Shown: positions 51,232 to 60,803 of the stretch, piece after piece
How the letters are laid out: each line of letters opens with the position of its first letter
Position numbering within the stretch: the first letter of the stretch is position 1
Source of the DNA: Citrobacter rodentium NBRC 105723 = DSM 16636
GTDB lineage: Bacteria; Pseudomonadota; Gammaproteobacteria; Enterobacterales; Enterobacteriaceae
Length of the DNA stretch: 64,000 nucleotides
Assembly (NCBI RefSeq): GCF_021278985.1
Contig: NZ_CP082833.1
Coordinates: 3,100,001 to 3,164,000 of the forward strand
Direction of reading: 5' to 3'
Translations under genes and position numbers: made by a program
Notes under the pieces: model-generated
Told to the model about the DNA's origin: nothing
What the model saw: only the letters and a program-made list of their open reading frames with translations
The model's database searches: none

Positions 51232-53171
51232 TGCCTGAATTTGGCAACGCGCTGCTGTGTCTGGCGCTGGGCGTCGCCGTGCTCCTCTCCGTCCTGCCGC
51301 TATGGGGCGTAGGGCGCGGCGACGTGCGGATGATGGCTTCGGCAAGACCGTTTGCCTGGCTGCTGTTCATCCTGGTGATGGGCGCCTTTATGGTGCTGAT
51401 TAACGCTTTTGTGGTGAATGATTTCACCGTGCTCTACGTGGCCAGCAACTCCAACACCGAACTGCCGGTCTGGTATCGCGTGGCCGCCACCTGGGGCGCG
51501 CACGAAGGTTCGCTGCTGCTGTGGGTGCTGCTGATGAGCGGCTGGACGTTCGCCGTGGCGCTGTTTTCTCAGCGGATGCCGCTGGATATCGTCGCCCGGG
51601 TGCTGGCGGTGATGGGGATGGTCAGCGTCGGCTTCCTGCTGTTCATTCTCTTCACCTCGAATCCGTTCGCCCGCACGCTGCCGGATTACCCAATAGAGGG
51701 GCGCGATCTCAATCCGCTGTTGCAGGATCCGGGGCTTATCTTCCATCCGCCGCTGCTGTATATGGGCTACGTCGGTTTTTCGGTCGCCTTTGCTTTTGCT
51801 ATCGCCGCGCTGATGAGCGGTCGTCTGGACAGCACCTTCGCCCGCTTCTCGCGCCCGTGGACGCTGGCGGCGTGGGTGTTTCTGACGCTGGGGATCGTGC
51901 TTGGTTCTGCCTGGGCTTATTACGAGCTTGGCTGGGGCGGCTGGTGGTTCTGGGACCCGGTAGAGAACGCTTCGTTCATGCCGTGGCTGGTGGGCACCGC
52001 GTTGATGCACTCGCTGGCCGTTACCGAACAGCGCGCCAGCTTTAAGGCGTGGACGCTGCTGCTCTCCATCTGCGCCTTCTCGCTCTGTCTGCTCGGCACT
52101 TTCCTGGTGCGCTCGGGAGTGCTGGTTTCGGTGCACGCGTTTGCTTCCGATCCGTCGCGCGGGATGTTTATCCTGGCCTTTATGGTGCTGGTGATCGGCG
52201 GCTCGCTGCTGCTGTTCGCTACCCGGGGGCATAAGGTTCGTTCACGGGTCAATAACGCGCTGTGGTCGCGTGAGTCGCTGCTGCTGGGTAACAACGTGCT
52301 GCTGATTGCCGCCATGCTGGTGGTGCTGTTAGGAACGCTGCTGCCGCTGGTGCACAAGCAGCTGGGGCTGGGCAGTATTTCCATCGGCGAGCCGTTCTTT
52401 AATACCATGTTTACCTGGCTGATGGCGCCGTTTGCTCTGCTGCTGGGCATCGGCCCGCTGGTGCGCTGGGGGCGGGATCGTCCGCGGAAGCTGCGGCGTC
52501 TGCTGATGGTTGCGCTCGTCAGTACGCTGGCGCTCTCTCTTCTGCTGCCGTGGCTGTTTGAAAACAAAATTGTCGCAATGACGGTAGTCGGACTGGCGAT
52601 GGCCTGCTGGGTCTTTGTGCTGGCGATCGCTGAGGTCGTCCGACGCGTCTCCCTCGGCGGTAAAATGACGTTGAGCTACTGGGGGATGGTGCTCGGTCAC
52701 GTTGGCCTGGCGGTGACCGTCGTCGGCATTGCCTTTAGCCAGAACTATAGCGTTGAGCGGGATGTGCGGATGAAGGTGGGCGACAGCGTCGATATCCATC
52801 AGTACCGTTTTACCTTCCGCGATGTGAAAGACATTACCGGTCCGAACTACCGCGGCGGGGTGGCGATGATCGACGTCACGCGGGACGGCAAGGCGGAAGC
52901 GACGCTGCACGCGGAAAAACGCTTTTACAACAGTACCCGCTCGATGATGACGGAAGCGGCGATTGACGGCGGCATCGCCCGCGATCTGTATGCGGCGCTG
53001 GGTGAGGAGCTGGACAACGGCGCGTGGGCGGTACGCCTGTATTACAAACCGTTTATTCGCTGGATATGGGCGGGTGGGCTGCTGATGGCGCTGGGCGGGC
53101 TGTTCTGCCTGTTTGATCCGCGCTATCGCAAGCGCGCACGACCGCAGAACACCGCGCCGGAGGCTGTATGA
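51228..53171 (+). CDS. ccmF: Heme lyase core CcmF
   Basis: CcmF is the large membrane protein that attaches heme to apocytochrome c. The length is 647 residues with about 15 helices. The tryptophan-rich heme motif WGGWWFWDPVENASFMPW is present with flanking histidines. It overlaps ccmE and ccmG by 4 bp each. Confidence 0.97.
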   Translation: MMPEFGNALLCLALGVAVLLSVLPLWGVGRGDVRMMASARPFAWLLFILVMGAFMVLINAFVVNDFTVLYVASNSNTELPVWYRVAATWGAHEGSLLLWVLLMSGWTFAVALFSQRMPLDIVARVLAVMGMVSVGFLLFILFTSNPFARTLPDYPIEGRDLNPLLQDPGLIFHPPLLYMGYVGFSVAFAFAIAALMSGRLDSTFARFSRPWTLAAWVFLTLGIVLGSAWAYYELGWGGWWFWDPVENASFMPWLVGTALMHSLAVTEQRASFKAWTLLLSICAFSLCLLGTFLVRSGVLVSVHAFASDPSRGMFILAFMVLVIGGSLLLFATRGHKVRSRVNNALWSRESLLLGNNVLLIAAMLVVLLGTLLPLVHKQLGLGSISIGEPFFNTMFTWLMAPFALLLGIGPLVRWGRDRPRKLRRLLMVALVSTLALSLLLPWLFENKIVAMTVVGLAMACWVFVLAIAEVVRRVSLGGKMTLSYWGMVLGHVGLAVTVVGIAFSQNYSVERDVRMKVGDSVDIHQYRFTFRDVKDITGPNYRGGVAMIDVTRDGKAEATLHAEKRFYNSTRSMMTEAAIDGGIARDLYAALGEELDNGAWAVRLYYKPFIRWIWAGGLLMALGGLFCLFDPRYRKRARPQNTAPEAV

Positions 53172-53725
53172 AGCGCAACGTACTTTTGATCCCATTGATT
53201 ATTTTTCTGCTGATTGCCGCAGCGCTGCTGTGGCAGCTGGCGCGCAATGCGGAAGGGGATACGCCGACCAATCTCGAGTCGGCGCTGATTGGTAAACCGG
53301 TGCCGACGTTTCGCCTTGAGTCGCTGGAGAATCCGGGCAAGTACTACGAAGCGGATGTGCTGACCCAGGGGAAACCGGTGCTGCTCAACGTCTGGGCCAC
53401 CTGGTGCCCAACCTGCCGCGCTGAGCATCAGTATCTGAACCAGCTTTCGGCGCAGGGGATTCGCGTAGTGGGTATGAACTATAAAGACGATCGGCAACAG
53501 GCCATCGTCTGGCTGAAAGAGTTGGGGAATCCTTACGACCTGAGCCTGTTTGACGGCGACGGCATGCTGGGACTGGATCTCGGCGTGTACGGCGCGCCGG
53601 AAACCTTTCTGATTGACGGCAAAGGCATCATTCGATATCGCCACGCCGGTGATTTAAATGCCCAGGTGTGGGAGAGCGAAATCCGGCCGCTGTGGGAAAA
53701 ATACAGCAAGGAGGCCGCGCAATGA
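53168..53725 (+). CDS. ccmG: Thioredoxin-like reductase CcmG (DsbE)
   Basis: CcmG keeps the CxxCH cysteines of apocytochromes reduced. The length is 185 residues. An N-terminal membrane anchor is followed by a thioredoxin fold with the WCPTC active site (Cys80, Cys83). It overlaps both neighbours by 4 bp. Confidence 0.96.
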   Translation: MKRNVLLIPLIIFLLIAAALLWQLARNAEGDTPTNLESALIGKPVPTFRLESLENPGKYYEADVLTQGKPVLLNVWATWCPTCRAEHQYLNQLSAQGIRVVGMNYKDDRQQAIVWLKELGNPYDLSLFDGDGMLGLDLGVYGAPETFLIDGKGIIRYRHAGDLNAQVWESEIRPLWEKYSKEAAQ

Positions 53726-54774
53726 GATTTCTGATGGGCGTGCTGATGCTGCTGCTCTCGGCGAACGCGCTGGCGACCATTGACGTGATGCCGTTTAAGG
53801 ACGAGGCTCAGGAGCAGCAGTTCCGCCAGCTTACCGAACAGCTGCGCTGCCCGAAGTGCCAGAATAACAGCATTGCGGACTCCAATTCGATGATCGCCAC
53901 CGATTTGCGTCAGAAGGTGTATGAGCTGATGCAGGAAGGCAAAAGCCAGCAGGAGATTATCGATTATATGGTGGCGCGCTACGGCAATTTCGTGACCTAC
54001 GATCCGCCGCTGACGCCGCTGACCATTCTGCTGTGGCTGCTGCCGGCTGCGGCGATATGCGTGGGCGGCTGGGTGATTTACGCCCGCACCCGTCGTCGGG
54101 TACGACTGACGCAGGAGACGTATACGCTGGATGCGCCAGTGCAGGGCGACAAGCGCGCCGGGGTCGGCATATATCTGGCGGCAGGCATTGTTGCTCTGGC
54201 GATTGGCGGCGTCAGCTATTATCAGACCGGAAGCTATGCGCAGGTGAAGATCTGGCGGCAGGCGACGGCGCAGACGCCGGTGCTGCTGCAGCGTGCGCTG
54301 GATCCGAACGCTCAGCCGCTGAACGGAGAAGAGATGATGCGGCTGGCGCTGGGCCTGCGCACCCGCCTGCAGGACGATCCGACAAATGTCGAAGGCTGGA
54401 TTATGCTCGGGCGGATTGGCATGGTAATTGGCAACGCCAGCACCGCCACTGAAGCTTATGCCAATGCCTACCGGCTGGAGCCGAAAAACAGTGATGTCGC
54501 GCTGGGCTACGCCGAGGCGCTGACCCGTTCCCCCGATCCCGATGATAACCGCCAGGGCGGGGAGATACTGCGTCAACTGGTGCGCAGCGATCACGCCAAC
54601 GTCCGGGTGTTAAGCATGTACGCGTTTAACGCCTTTGAGCAGCAGCGTTTTGGCGAGGCGGTCGCGGCCTGGGAAATGATGCTGAAATTGTTACCCGCTA
54701 ACGACACCCGTCGGGCGGTCATCGAGCGCAGTATCGCCCAGGCGATGCAGCACCTGGCGCCAGCGAAAGAGTAA
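53722..54774 (+). CDS. ccmH: Cytochrome c maturation protein CcmH
   Basis: CcmH forms the heme lyase with CcmF. The length is 350 residues. It is a fusion of the thiol-redox domain (signal peptide ending ANALA, motif LRCPKCQNN with Cys43 and Cys46) and a C-terminal TPR domain equal to CcmI of other bacteria. It is last gene of ccmABCDEFGH and converges on narP with a REP between. Confidence 0.96.
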   Translation: MRFLMGVLMLLLSANALATIDVMPFKDEAQEQQFRQLTEQLRCPKCQNNSIADSNSMIATDLRQKVYELMQEGKSQQEIIDYMVARYGNFVTYDPPLTPLTILLWLLPAAAICVGGWVIYARTRRRVRLTQETYTLDAPVQGDKRAGVGIYLAAGIVALAIGGVSYYQTGSYAQVKIWRQATAQTPVLLQRALDPNAQPLNGEEMMRLALGLRTRLQDDPTNVEGWIMLGRIGMVIGNASTATEAYANAYRLEPKNSDVALGYAEALTRSPDPDDNRQGGEILRQLVRSDHANVRVLSMYAFNAFEQQRFGEAVAAWEMMLKLLPANDTRRAVIERSIAQAMQHLAPAKE

Positions 54775-54795
54775 AGCGAGTTCGTAGAATACGTA

Positions 54796-54830
54796 TGCCG
54801 GATAAGACGCATTTGCGTCGCCATCCGGCA
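54796..54830. repeat. REP palindrome between ccmH and narP
   Basis: TGCCGGATAAGACGC and GCGTCGCCATCCGGCA form the hairpin in the gap between these convergent genes. Confidence 0.88.
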
Positions 54831-54842
54831 ACGTGGTTTTCG

Positions 54843-55490
54843 TCACTGTATCCCGCGTGTTTGCAGGAAAAGAATGGTGGCGGCGACGCGCGAGCGCACG
54901 TTAAGTTTGCGCAGCAGATTGCGGATATGCACTTTAACCGTCTGTTCGGAAATATTCAGTACCGAGGCGATCTGTTTGTTCGACAGCCCCTGTGCCAGTT
55001 CGTGCAGGACGTCCAGCTCGCGTTCCGTAAGGATACTGAACGGATCGTCTTGCTCGCCGAACAGTTCCCGCTCGCGCAGGTATTCATTCACCCGTTCGCT
55101 GAACACCTTACCGCCGTTGGCGCCCTTGCGAATCGCCTCCAGCAGCACTTCCGGATCGCTGTCTTTCAGTAAATAGCCGTCCGCGCCAGCATCAATCAGC
55201 GCATACACATCGCTCGCGGAATCCGAAACGGTCAGAATAATAATTTGCGCCGTCACGCCATCGCGGCGCAGGGCATTCAACGTGTCCAGACCGCTCAGAC
55301 CCTTCATGTTCAGATCAAGCAGGATTAAATCGGGGTCGAGACGGTTCGCCAGATCAATCGCCGTTGCGCCATCGCCCGCTTCGGCCACCACGTCAAATGC
55401 CGGGTCCAGCTCCAGTAATTGACGAATTCCACGTCGCATAAGAGGGTGATCGTCTACAACCAGCACCTGAAAAGGCGTTGCTTCAGGCAT
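54843..55490 (-). CDS. narP: Nitrate/nitrite response regulator NarP
   Basis: NarP is activated by NarQ/NarX and turns on nap transcription. The length is 215 residues from MPEATPFQVL; a longer frame adds ten residues. The receiver Asp59 is in LILLDLNMKG, and the LuxR-type HTH contains LTERELDVLHELAQG. It lies next to the operon it controls, whose promoter carries the 7-2-7 site at 42386. Confidence 0.96.
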   Translation of the reverse strand: MPEATPFQVLVVDDHPLMRRGIRQLLELDPAFDVVAEAGDGATAIDLANRLDPDLILLDLNMKGLSGLDTLNALRRDGVTAQIIILTVSDSASDVYALIDAGADGYLLKDSDPEVLLEAIRKGANGGKVFSERVNEYLRERELFGEQDDPFSILTERELDVLHELAQGLSNKQIASVLNISEQTVKVHIRNLLRKLNVRSRVAATILFLQTRGIQ

Positions 55491-55630
55491 AGTTATCTCC
55501 TGAGATTTTATTAGAATCATTATTGTTATTAGCGCACGAATCGTCCAGATTCATGGCATCGATAAGACGCTAAATTTTACCCCAATTTGTGCATGGGTAA
55601 GTAGTGAAACCTGCTGCTGAAATGCGAGAA

Positions 55631-56200
55631 TTACTTCTCGATTACGCTGGCGCTGTGCGCACTAATCGCACCTTCTTTTCTGGTATAGTAGGTGCAGTTG
55701 TCAGGTATATCTTTGTTAATAAATGACATGGCGCCAATTATCACGTTATTGCCGATGCGGATGCTATCGGCGACAATGCACACATGTGCGCCCACGTATA
55801 CATTGTCGCCGATATTTATACTGTACTCTTCGCTTCTTCTTCCCTGATTTTGTATTCCTATTGTAGTACATTGACGTATTTTAAAATTTTTGCCAATACT
55901 ACAATGCGATGTAATGACTATCGAGTTATAGTGCGCAATATGTAATCCGGGTTGAATCTTCGCGTTTAAAGATATATCTGTATTATATTTTCGTATTAAT
56001 TTGCGATTTAAAGAATTTGCAATTTTTTTCAACAGGTTACTGTGCTTGTTGTACAGATAGGAATAAATGCGGAACCAGAATAAATATCTTCTGTGGGGCT
56101 GTCGCCACGCATGACGAATTGCCCGCGGCCATGAAAAAACTTTATCTTTTCCACCAATAACTTCGACTCTGAGACATTCCTTTAAGAAATTTTTGTCCAT
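55631..56200 (-). CDS. Serine acetyltransferase-like hexapeptide acyltransferase
   Basis: The 189-residue protein has a left-handed beta-helix C-terminal half with hexapeptide repeats (INIGDNVYVGAHVCIVADSI, RIGNNVIIGA). The acceptor histidine lies in LHIAHYNSIVI. It resembles the WcaB/serine-acetyltransferase-like enzymes of capsule and O-antigen clusters, so it probably O-acetylates a sugar. The gene is AT-rich compared with its neighbours and lies 38 bp downstream of a glycosyltransferase. This pair is not next to narP in K-12. Confidence 0.75.
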   Translation of the reverse strand: MDKNFLKECLRVEVIGGKDKVFSWPRAIRHAWRQPHRRYLFWFRIYSYLYNKHSNLLKKIANSLNRKLIRKYNTDISLNAKIQPGLHIAHYNSIVITSHCSIGKNFKIRQCTTIGIQNQGRRSEEYSINIGDNVYVGAHVCIVADSIRIGNNVIIGAMSFINKDIPDNCTYYTRKEGAISAHSASVIEK

Positions 56201-56238
56201 CTTCTTCTCGCTATGCTCCTTGTGTAAAGTATCCTTCT

Positions 56239-57237
56239 TTAATTGTGCTTGCTTTTACGGATGAAAAAATAAGTTGCCCACAGGAACTTGTTTTTAGAGT
56301 TGATTATTTTATATTTTTTTCTGTCTTTGCGCTGAAGCGAAGATACTTCTTCTGATGAGAAGTTCAGATAATTCAGGTTAAGCCTGGCCATTGCTTTCTC
56401 ATATTCTTTCGCCGCTAAGAGTTGCCAGATATATTTTATTTTTGCGATATTGGCCGAATGTTTAAGTAATCTGGATACGTCTTTTTTTTCTTGCACCGGG
56501 CACAGGTTCACAATAACGTTATGAATGAGTTCCATCGCCGATGCGTTATGTTCGTAACGTAATAAAGACCACGACGAATTCATCACTGACCCTTTTCTGT
56601 AAGTCTGGTGATAGAGGTACTCTGGTACGCTATAAACGCGCTCCTTTGCGAGTAGCGAATAGGTAAATAGAAGATCTTCCCCAAGAGCCAATTGGGTATT
56701 GAATCGCAGGTTCCTGTTAACCAGTAGCGATCTGCGAATTAATACGCCTCCGAGGTGAAAAATAATCTCCCGTCTAATTCGTCTGGTTAACAAATTGCCC
56801 TCATAAAAATGTTCGGGTTTACAATGGGTTCCGTTTCTCTGGCCATGATGATAGCCACAATAGACGATATCAGCCTGCGTCTGCTCCTGACGGGATAATA
56901 ATTTCTCAATAAAATCGGGAGAAACAAAATCATCACTATCTATGAAGATACAGAACTCACCGCAGGCATTGTCCATACCGGTATTTCTTGCAGAGGACAC
57001 TCCCGCATTCTGTTGCCGGATAAGCGTTACTGGAAATGTCTGTGCGGCTTTATAATGATTAACGACGTCACCAGTATTATCCGTAGAGCCGTCATCAACA
57101 ACGATGACCTCAAAGTTTTTATCAGTCTGTTTCGCCAGCGAATCTAAAAGAACATGTATAAATTCGGCAGAATTATATGCAGGGACAATAATTGAAACAT
57201 CAGGTAAGCCGGAATTAGTGCTCTTTTCAGCGTCCAT
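56239..57237 (-). CDS. Family 2 glycosyltransferase
   Basis: The 332-residue protein has a GT-A fold. It begins VSIIVPAYNSAEFI, has EVIVVDDGSTDNT for nucleotide-sugar binding, the acidic DxD-like IFIDSDDFVSPDF, and a LGEDLLFTY helix with the likely catalytic acid. The C-terminal third is basic and without membrane helices. It forms a two-gene unit with the acyltransferase, possibly decorating a cell-surface sugar. The substrate is unknown. Composition is AT-rich, and it lies just beyond tRNA-Pro, a usual spot for acquired genes. Confidence 0.8.
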   Translation of the reverse strand: MDAEKSTNSGLPDVSIIVPAYNSAEFIHVLLDSLAKQTDKNFEVIVVDDGSTDNTGDVVNHYKAAQTFPVTLIRQQNAGVSSARNTGMDNACGEFCIFIDSDDFVSPDFIEKLLSRQEQTQADIVYCGYHHGQRNGTHCKPEHFYEGNLLTRRIRREIIFHLGGVLIRRSLLVNRNLRFNTQLALGEDLLFTYSLLAKERVYSVPEYLYHQTYRKGSVMNSSWSLLRYEHNASAMELIHNVIVNLCPVQEKKDVSRLLKHSANIAKIKYIWQLLAAKEYEKAMARLNLNYLNFSSEEVSSLQRKDRKKYKIINSKNKFLWATYFFIRKSKHN

Positions 57238-57353
57238 CTGAATGTGTGCTCACGGTTGTATGGCGGTGTTTAATTTTAACATGGGAAACATGTTAATGAA
57301 TGTGTGAAAATGTCAGCGTGTGAACAGATGCGCATTCACCCACTCAGGGCATA

Positions 57354-57384
57354 AAAAAACCAGCCATAACAGGCTGGTTTTTCC
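57354..57384 (-). terminator. Terminator downstream of tRNA-Pro
   Basis: The inverted repeat AAACCAGCC/GGCTGGTTT with A and T runs lies 11 bp past the tRNA 3' end. Confidence 0.85.
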
Positions 57385-57394
57385 GGGGATAATT

Positions 57395-57471
57395 TGGTCG
57401 GCACGAGAGGATTTGAACCTCCGACCCCCGACACCCCATGACGGTGCGCTACCAGGCTGCGCTACGTGCCG
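57395..57471 (-). tRNA. proL: tRNA-Pro, anticodon GGG
   Basis: The 77-nt cloverleaf starts CGGCACGTAGCGCAGCC and ends TCGTGCCGACCA with CCA encoded. The anticodon loop ATGGGGT gives GGG, reading CCC/CCU. TTCAAATCC is the T loop. It is the same sequence and neighbourhood (yejM side) as E. coli proL. Confidence 0.97.
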
Positions 57472-57544
57472 ACTCGTGGGTGCTAATACTACCGCTTTCC
57501 ACAACGAATGCAAGGGGACGACAGGCTAACTGATTAATTATAAA

Positions 57545-59305
57545 TCAATTAGCGATAAAGCGTTTCTCGTCGGTCAGCACCTGCAACAGCAAACTGAGCT
57601 GCGGTTTCTGATCGTCAATCTTCTCGCCGCGTAAATCATAGCTCTGATACTTGCCGTTGCTGCTCAGCACCAGCGTCATCTCTGGCGTGGTGATCGCCAG
57701 CGTGTTGCCATCTGCGGCGGTCACCCAGTAGTGACGACGGTTAGCGTTAAACAGATCCTGTCCCTGCGAATATTCGTTGGCAGGCGTGCTGACGTGGAGC
57801 AGCCGCTGCATCAGGGTGGTCATCACATCCGTATGATCGGTCAGGCTGTTAATCCGCTGGGCAGGCGTGCCAGGCCAGTGAATGATTAACGGAACCTGCA
57901 GGTGTCCGCGCGACCAGTTGAAGCGTTTCTCCGCCTCGGTTAACGGTATGCCGCGACCAGCAGTAACGATCACCACCGTTTTATCCAGCTTGCCGGAGTC
58001 GCGCAGCGCGCCAAGCACGCGGCTTATCTGCTTATCGACATCTGCGGCGGCGCGGGCGTAACGGCGGGCAAAGTTTTTCTGATTGCCGTCATCAACGTTT
58101 GTGCCGTTAAACGACACCCATGAGAACCAGCGGTTATCTTCCTGGGCGTAACGGCCTAACCAGTTAATCCACTGGCTGGCGGTTTGCTCATCGGACTGAG
58201 TGCGTACGCTCGGCATCGAGAAGTCCGATAGCAGCGCCTGGCGATACAGCGGGCTGGTGAAGCCGTCGGAGGAGAACAGCCCCAGCTGGTAGCCCTGCTG
58301 GTTTAAGGCTGAGATCAGCGCGGCGGGCGTTCGGGTAGATAAAATGCCGTCCATATAGCTCGGCGACACGCCGTAGAACAGGCCAAAGATACCGTTGTCG
58401 GTGGTGTTGCCGGAACTCATATGACGGGTGAAGGCAATGCTCTGTCCGGCAAAATCGGCGAGGGCAGGCATCTGCTTTTCATAACGGGAGTAGTTCAGGC
58501 CATCCACGGTGATCAGCAGGACATTTTGCCCGGTGCCCATGTCGCGATAGCGCAGCTCGCTTAACGGGTACTGCACGGAAACCGCTTCCGGATTCCCCTG
58601 TTCAACCAGCCGACGCTGATACTCCTGCGCGTCCAGCAGGCCGTGTTTCTCCAGAAAACGGCGCGCCGTCATCGGATAAGAGAGAGGCAGGTTGGCGCGC
58701 TGCATGGTAATCGGGCGATAGAAATTGGCGTCGGCCCAGATATAGACCACGTGCGAGGCAATAAATGATACAAAGAAGAAAACGGCCAGCGGCCTGGCAA
58801 AATGGCGGCGACGCGTCAGGCTGCGCAGTTTCTGCCAGCTCCAGGTCGCAAACAGCATTTCTATCAGCAGGATCACCGGCACGCTGATAAACATCAGCTG
58901 CCAGTCGCGCGCCATTTCGTTCTGATCCGGGTTAATCACCAGTTCCCAGACGATGGGGTTGAGATGCAGGTGGAAACGGGTGAACACTTCGCTGTCGATG
59001 AGCAACAGCGTCATCCCGGCCGTCGCCAGAATCGCCGACAGGAATCGCATCAGCCGCTGGGACATGACGATAAACGTCAGCGGGAACAGAATCAGCAAAT
59101 AGGCGGCAAACACCAGAAAGCTGAAGTGTCCGACAATGCTCAGGTAGGAGTAAACGCGACCGGTCAGCGTCGTCGGCCAGTCGGCGACAAACAGGTAACG
59201 GCTGCCGAGCACGATAGCCAGCAGAATGTTGAACAGTGCAAACCAGTGTCCCCAGCTAACCATCTGGGAGACTTTTTCACGGTAGCGCTGACGATGAGTT
59301 ACCAT
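57545..59305 (-). CDS. yejM: LPS-synthesis regulator YejM (PbgA/LapC)
   Basis: YejM is an essential inner-membrane protein that senses periplasmic-leaflet LPS and protects LpxC from FtsH via LapB. The length is 586 residues. Five N-terminal membrane helices (to about residue 190) are followed by a periplasmic sulfatase-like domain beginning at NVLLITVDGLNYSRY. It is downstream of yejL with a 30-bp gap. Confidence 0.96.
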   Translation of the reverse strand: MVTHRQRYREKVSQMVSWGHWFALFNILLAIVLGSRYLFVADWPTTLTGRVYSYLSIVGHFSFLVFAAYLLILFPLTFIVMSQRLMRFLSAILATAGMTLLLIDSEVFTRFHLHLNPIVWELVINPDQNEMARDWQLMFISVPVILLIEMLFATWSWQKLRSLTRRRHFARPLAVFFFVSFIASHVVYIWADANFYRPITMQRANLPLSYPMTARRFLEKHGLLDAQEYQRRLVEQGNPEAVSVQYPLSELRYRDMGTGQNVLLITVDGLNYSRYEKQMPALADFAGQSIAFTRHMSSGNTTDNGIFGLFYGVSPSYMDGILSTRTPAALISALNQQGYQLGLFSSDGFTSPLYRQALLSDFSMPSVRTQSDEQTASQWINWLGRYAQEDNRWFSWVSFNGTNVDDGNQKNFARRYARAAADVDKQISRVLGALRDSGKLDKTVVIVTAGRGIPLTEAEKRFNWSRGHLQVPLIIHWPGTPAQRINSLTDHTDVMTTLMQRLLHVSTPANEYSQGQDLFNANRRHYWVTAADGNTLAITTPEMTLVLSSNGKYQSYDLRGEKIDDQKPQLSLLLQVLTDEKRFIAN

Positions 59306-59335
59306 AACTTGTCGTTCGTTTCTCCGGGTCGGCTT

Positions 59336-59563
59336 TTAGTGCGCTTTGTCGTCGTTAACCGAAGACTGCAATGCGCGGGCAAAGGAGTCGGCGATCGCCT
59401 GGCGCTGAGCCGGGGCAATGCTGGTATTGATAAGGTTAGTGACCATGTTTCCCAGCACCATCAGGGAAAGGTCAGTCGGCGCCTTATGTTTTTCCAGTAC
59501 GTTGAGCATCTCGGTGAGCAGTTGTTCAACGTGTTCGTCACTATAGCGGGAAATTTGTGGCAT
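59336..59563 (-). CDS. yejL: Small conserved protein YejL (UPF0352)
   Basis: This 75-residue helical protein of the UPF0352 family has unknown function. It contains the sequence YSDEHVEQLLTEMLNVLEKH and the segment MVLGNMVTNLINTSI. It is first gene of yejLM and divergent from yejK. Confidence 0.93.
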   Translation of the reverse strand: MPQISRYSDEHVEQLLTEMLNVLEKHKAPTDLSLMVLGNMVTNLINTSIAPAQRQAIADSFARALQSSVNDDKAH

Positions 59564-59744
59564 AAATCGAAATCAGTTTGTTTATGAAAGGGCAACATAT
59601 TACCGTAGCAGCAGTTTTTTTTCCGCATTTTTATCCGCAAATAATTCGTATTACCGTGCTACAGACAAAACGTCGCGGCATCTTCTGTTGCGTCGCTTCG
59701 CGGGGGATGGTTGAATACCGCCCGGTCTTAAAGGAGAGTTTATC

Positions 59745-60752
59745 ATGAGTCTGGATATCAACCAGATTGCCCTGCATCAGCTCATCAAGCGCGATGAGCA
59801 AAATCTTGAACTGGTGCTGCGCGATTCATTACTGGAACCGACAAACACCGTTGTGGAGATGGTGGCCGAACTGCATCGGGTCTACAGCGCGAAAAATAAA
59901 GCATACGGCCTGTTCAGCGAAGAGAGTGAACTGGCGCAGGCGCTGCGGTTGCAGCGTCAGGGTGAGGAAGACTTTCTTGCCTTTAGCCGCGCGGCGACCG
60001 GCCGTTTACGCGACGAGTTAGCGAAGTATCCCTTTGCCGATGGCGGTATCGTGCTGTTCTGCCACTACCGCTATCTGGCGGTCGAGTACCTGCTGGTGAC
60101 GGTACTGAATAACTTAAGCAGTATGCGCGTCAATGAAAATCTCGACATCAACCCGACGCACTATCTGGATATCAACCATGCGGATATTGTGGCGCGTATC
60201 GATCTGACCGAATGGGAGACCAACCCGGAGTCCACCCGTTATCTGACCTTCCTGAAAGGGCGGGTAGGGCGTAAGGTTGCCGACTTCTTTATGGATTTCC
60301 TCGGCGCCAGCGAGGGGCTGAACGCCAAAGCGCAAAACCGGGGGCTGTTGCAGGCCGTTGATGACTTCACCGCCGAAGCGCAGCTTGATAAATCTGAGCG
60401 CCAGAACGTGCGCCAGCAGGTTTACAGCTACTGCAACGAGCAGCTCCAGGCCGGAGAAGAGATTGAGCTGGCGTCGCTGTCGAAAGAGCTTGCCGGCGTC
60501 AGTGAAGTGAGCTTCAGCGAGTTTACCGCTGAAAAAGGCTACGAGCTGGAAGAGAGCTTCCCGGCGGATCGCAGCACCCTGCGCCAGTTGACCAAATATG
60601 CCGGCAGCGGCGGCGGGTTAACCATTAACTTCGACGCGATGCTGTTAGGCGAGCGTATTTTCTGGGATCCGGCCACCGATACGCTGACCATCAAAGGCAC
60701 GCCGCCGAACCTGCGCGATCAGCTGCAGCGTCGCACCTCAGGCGGGAATTAA
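59745..60752 (+). CDS. yejK: Nucleoid-associated protein YejK (NdpA)
   Basis: YejK is a DNA-associated protein of the 37-kDa nucleoid protein family that interacts with topoisomerases. The length is 335 residues, typical of the family. The start MSLDINQIALHQL follows AAAGGAGAG. It is convergent with rplY, with a shared terminator between. Confidence 0.95.
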   Translation: MSLDINQIALHQLIKRDEQNLELVLRDSLLEPTNTVVEMVAELHRVYSAKNKAYGLFSEESELAQALRLQRQGEEDFLAFSRAATGRLRDELAKYPFADGGIVLFCHYRYLAVEYLLVTVLNNLSSMRVNENLDINPTHYLDINHADIVARIDLTEWETNPESTRYLTFLKGRVGRKVADFFMDFLGASEGLNAKAQNRGLLQAVDDFTAEAQLDKSERQNVRQQVYSYCNEQLQAGEEIELASLSKELAGVSEVSFSEFTAEKGYELEESFPADRSTLRQLTKYAGSGGGLTINFDAMLLGERIFWDPATDTLTIKGTPPNLRDQLQRRTSGGN

Positions 60753-60758
60753 CGGCCA

Positions 60759-60787
60759 TAAAAAAACCCCGCCGCGGCGGGGTTCTC
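60759..60787. terminator. Terminator between yejK and rplY
   Basis: The palindrome AACCCCGCCGCGGCGGGGTT at 60765-60784 is preceded by an A run. It is therefore a strong T-tailed terminator for rplY on the minus strand and a weaker one for yejK. Confidence 0.85.
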
Positions 60788-60803
60788 TACGACAGGTTGG
60801 CGA

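Noticed and set aside
57395..57471. tRNA-Pro as an attachment site for an integrated island
   Set aside because: I found no second copy of the tRNA 3' end near 55500-57400 and no integrase. The adjacent two-gene islet has no sign of site-specific integration.
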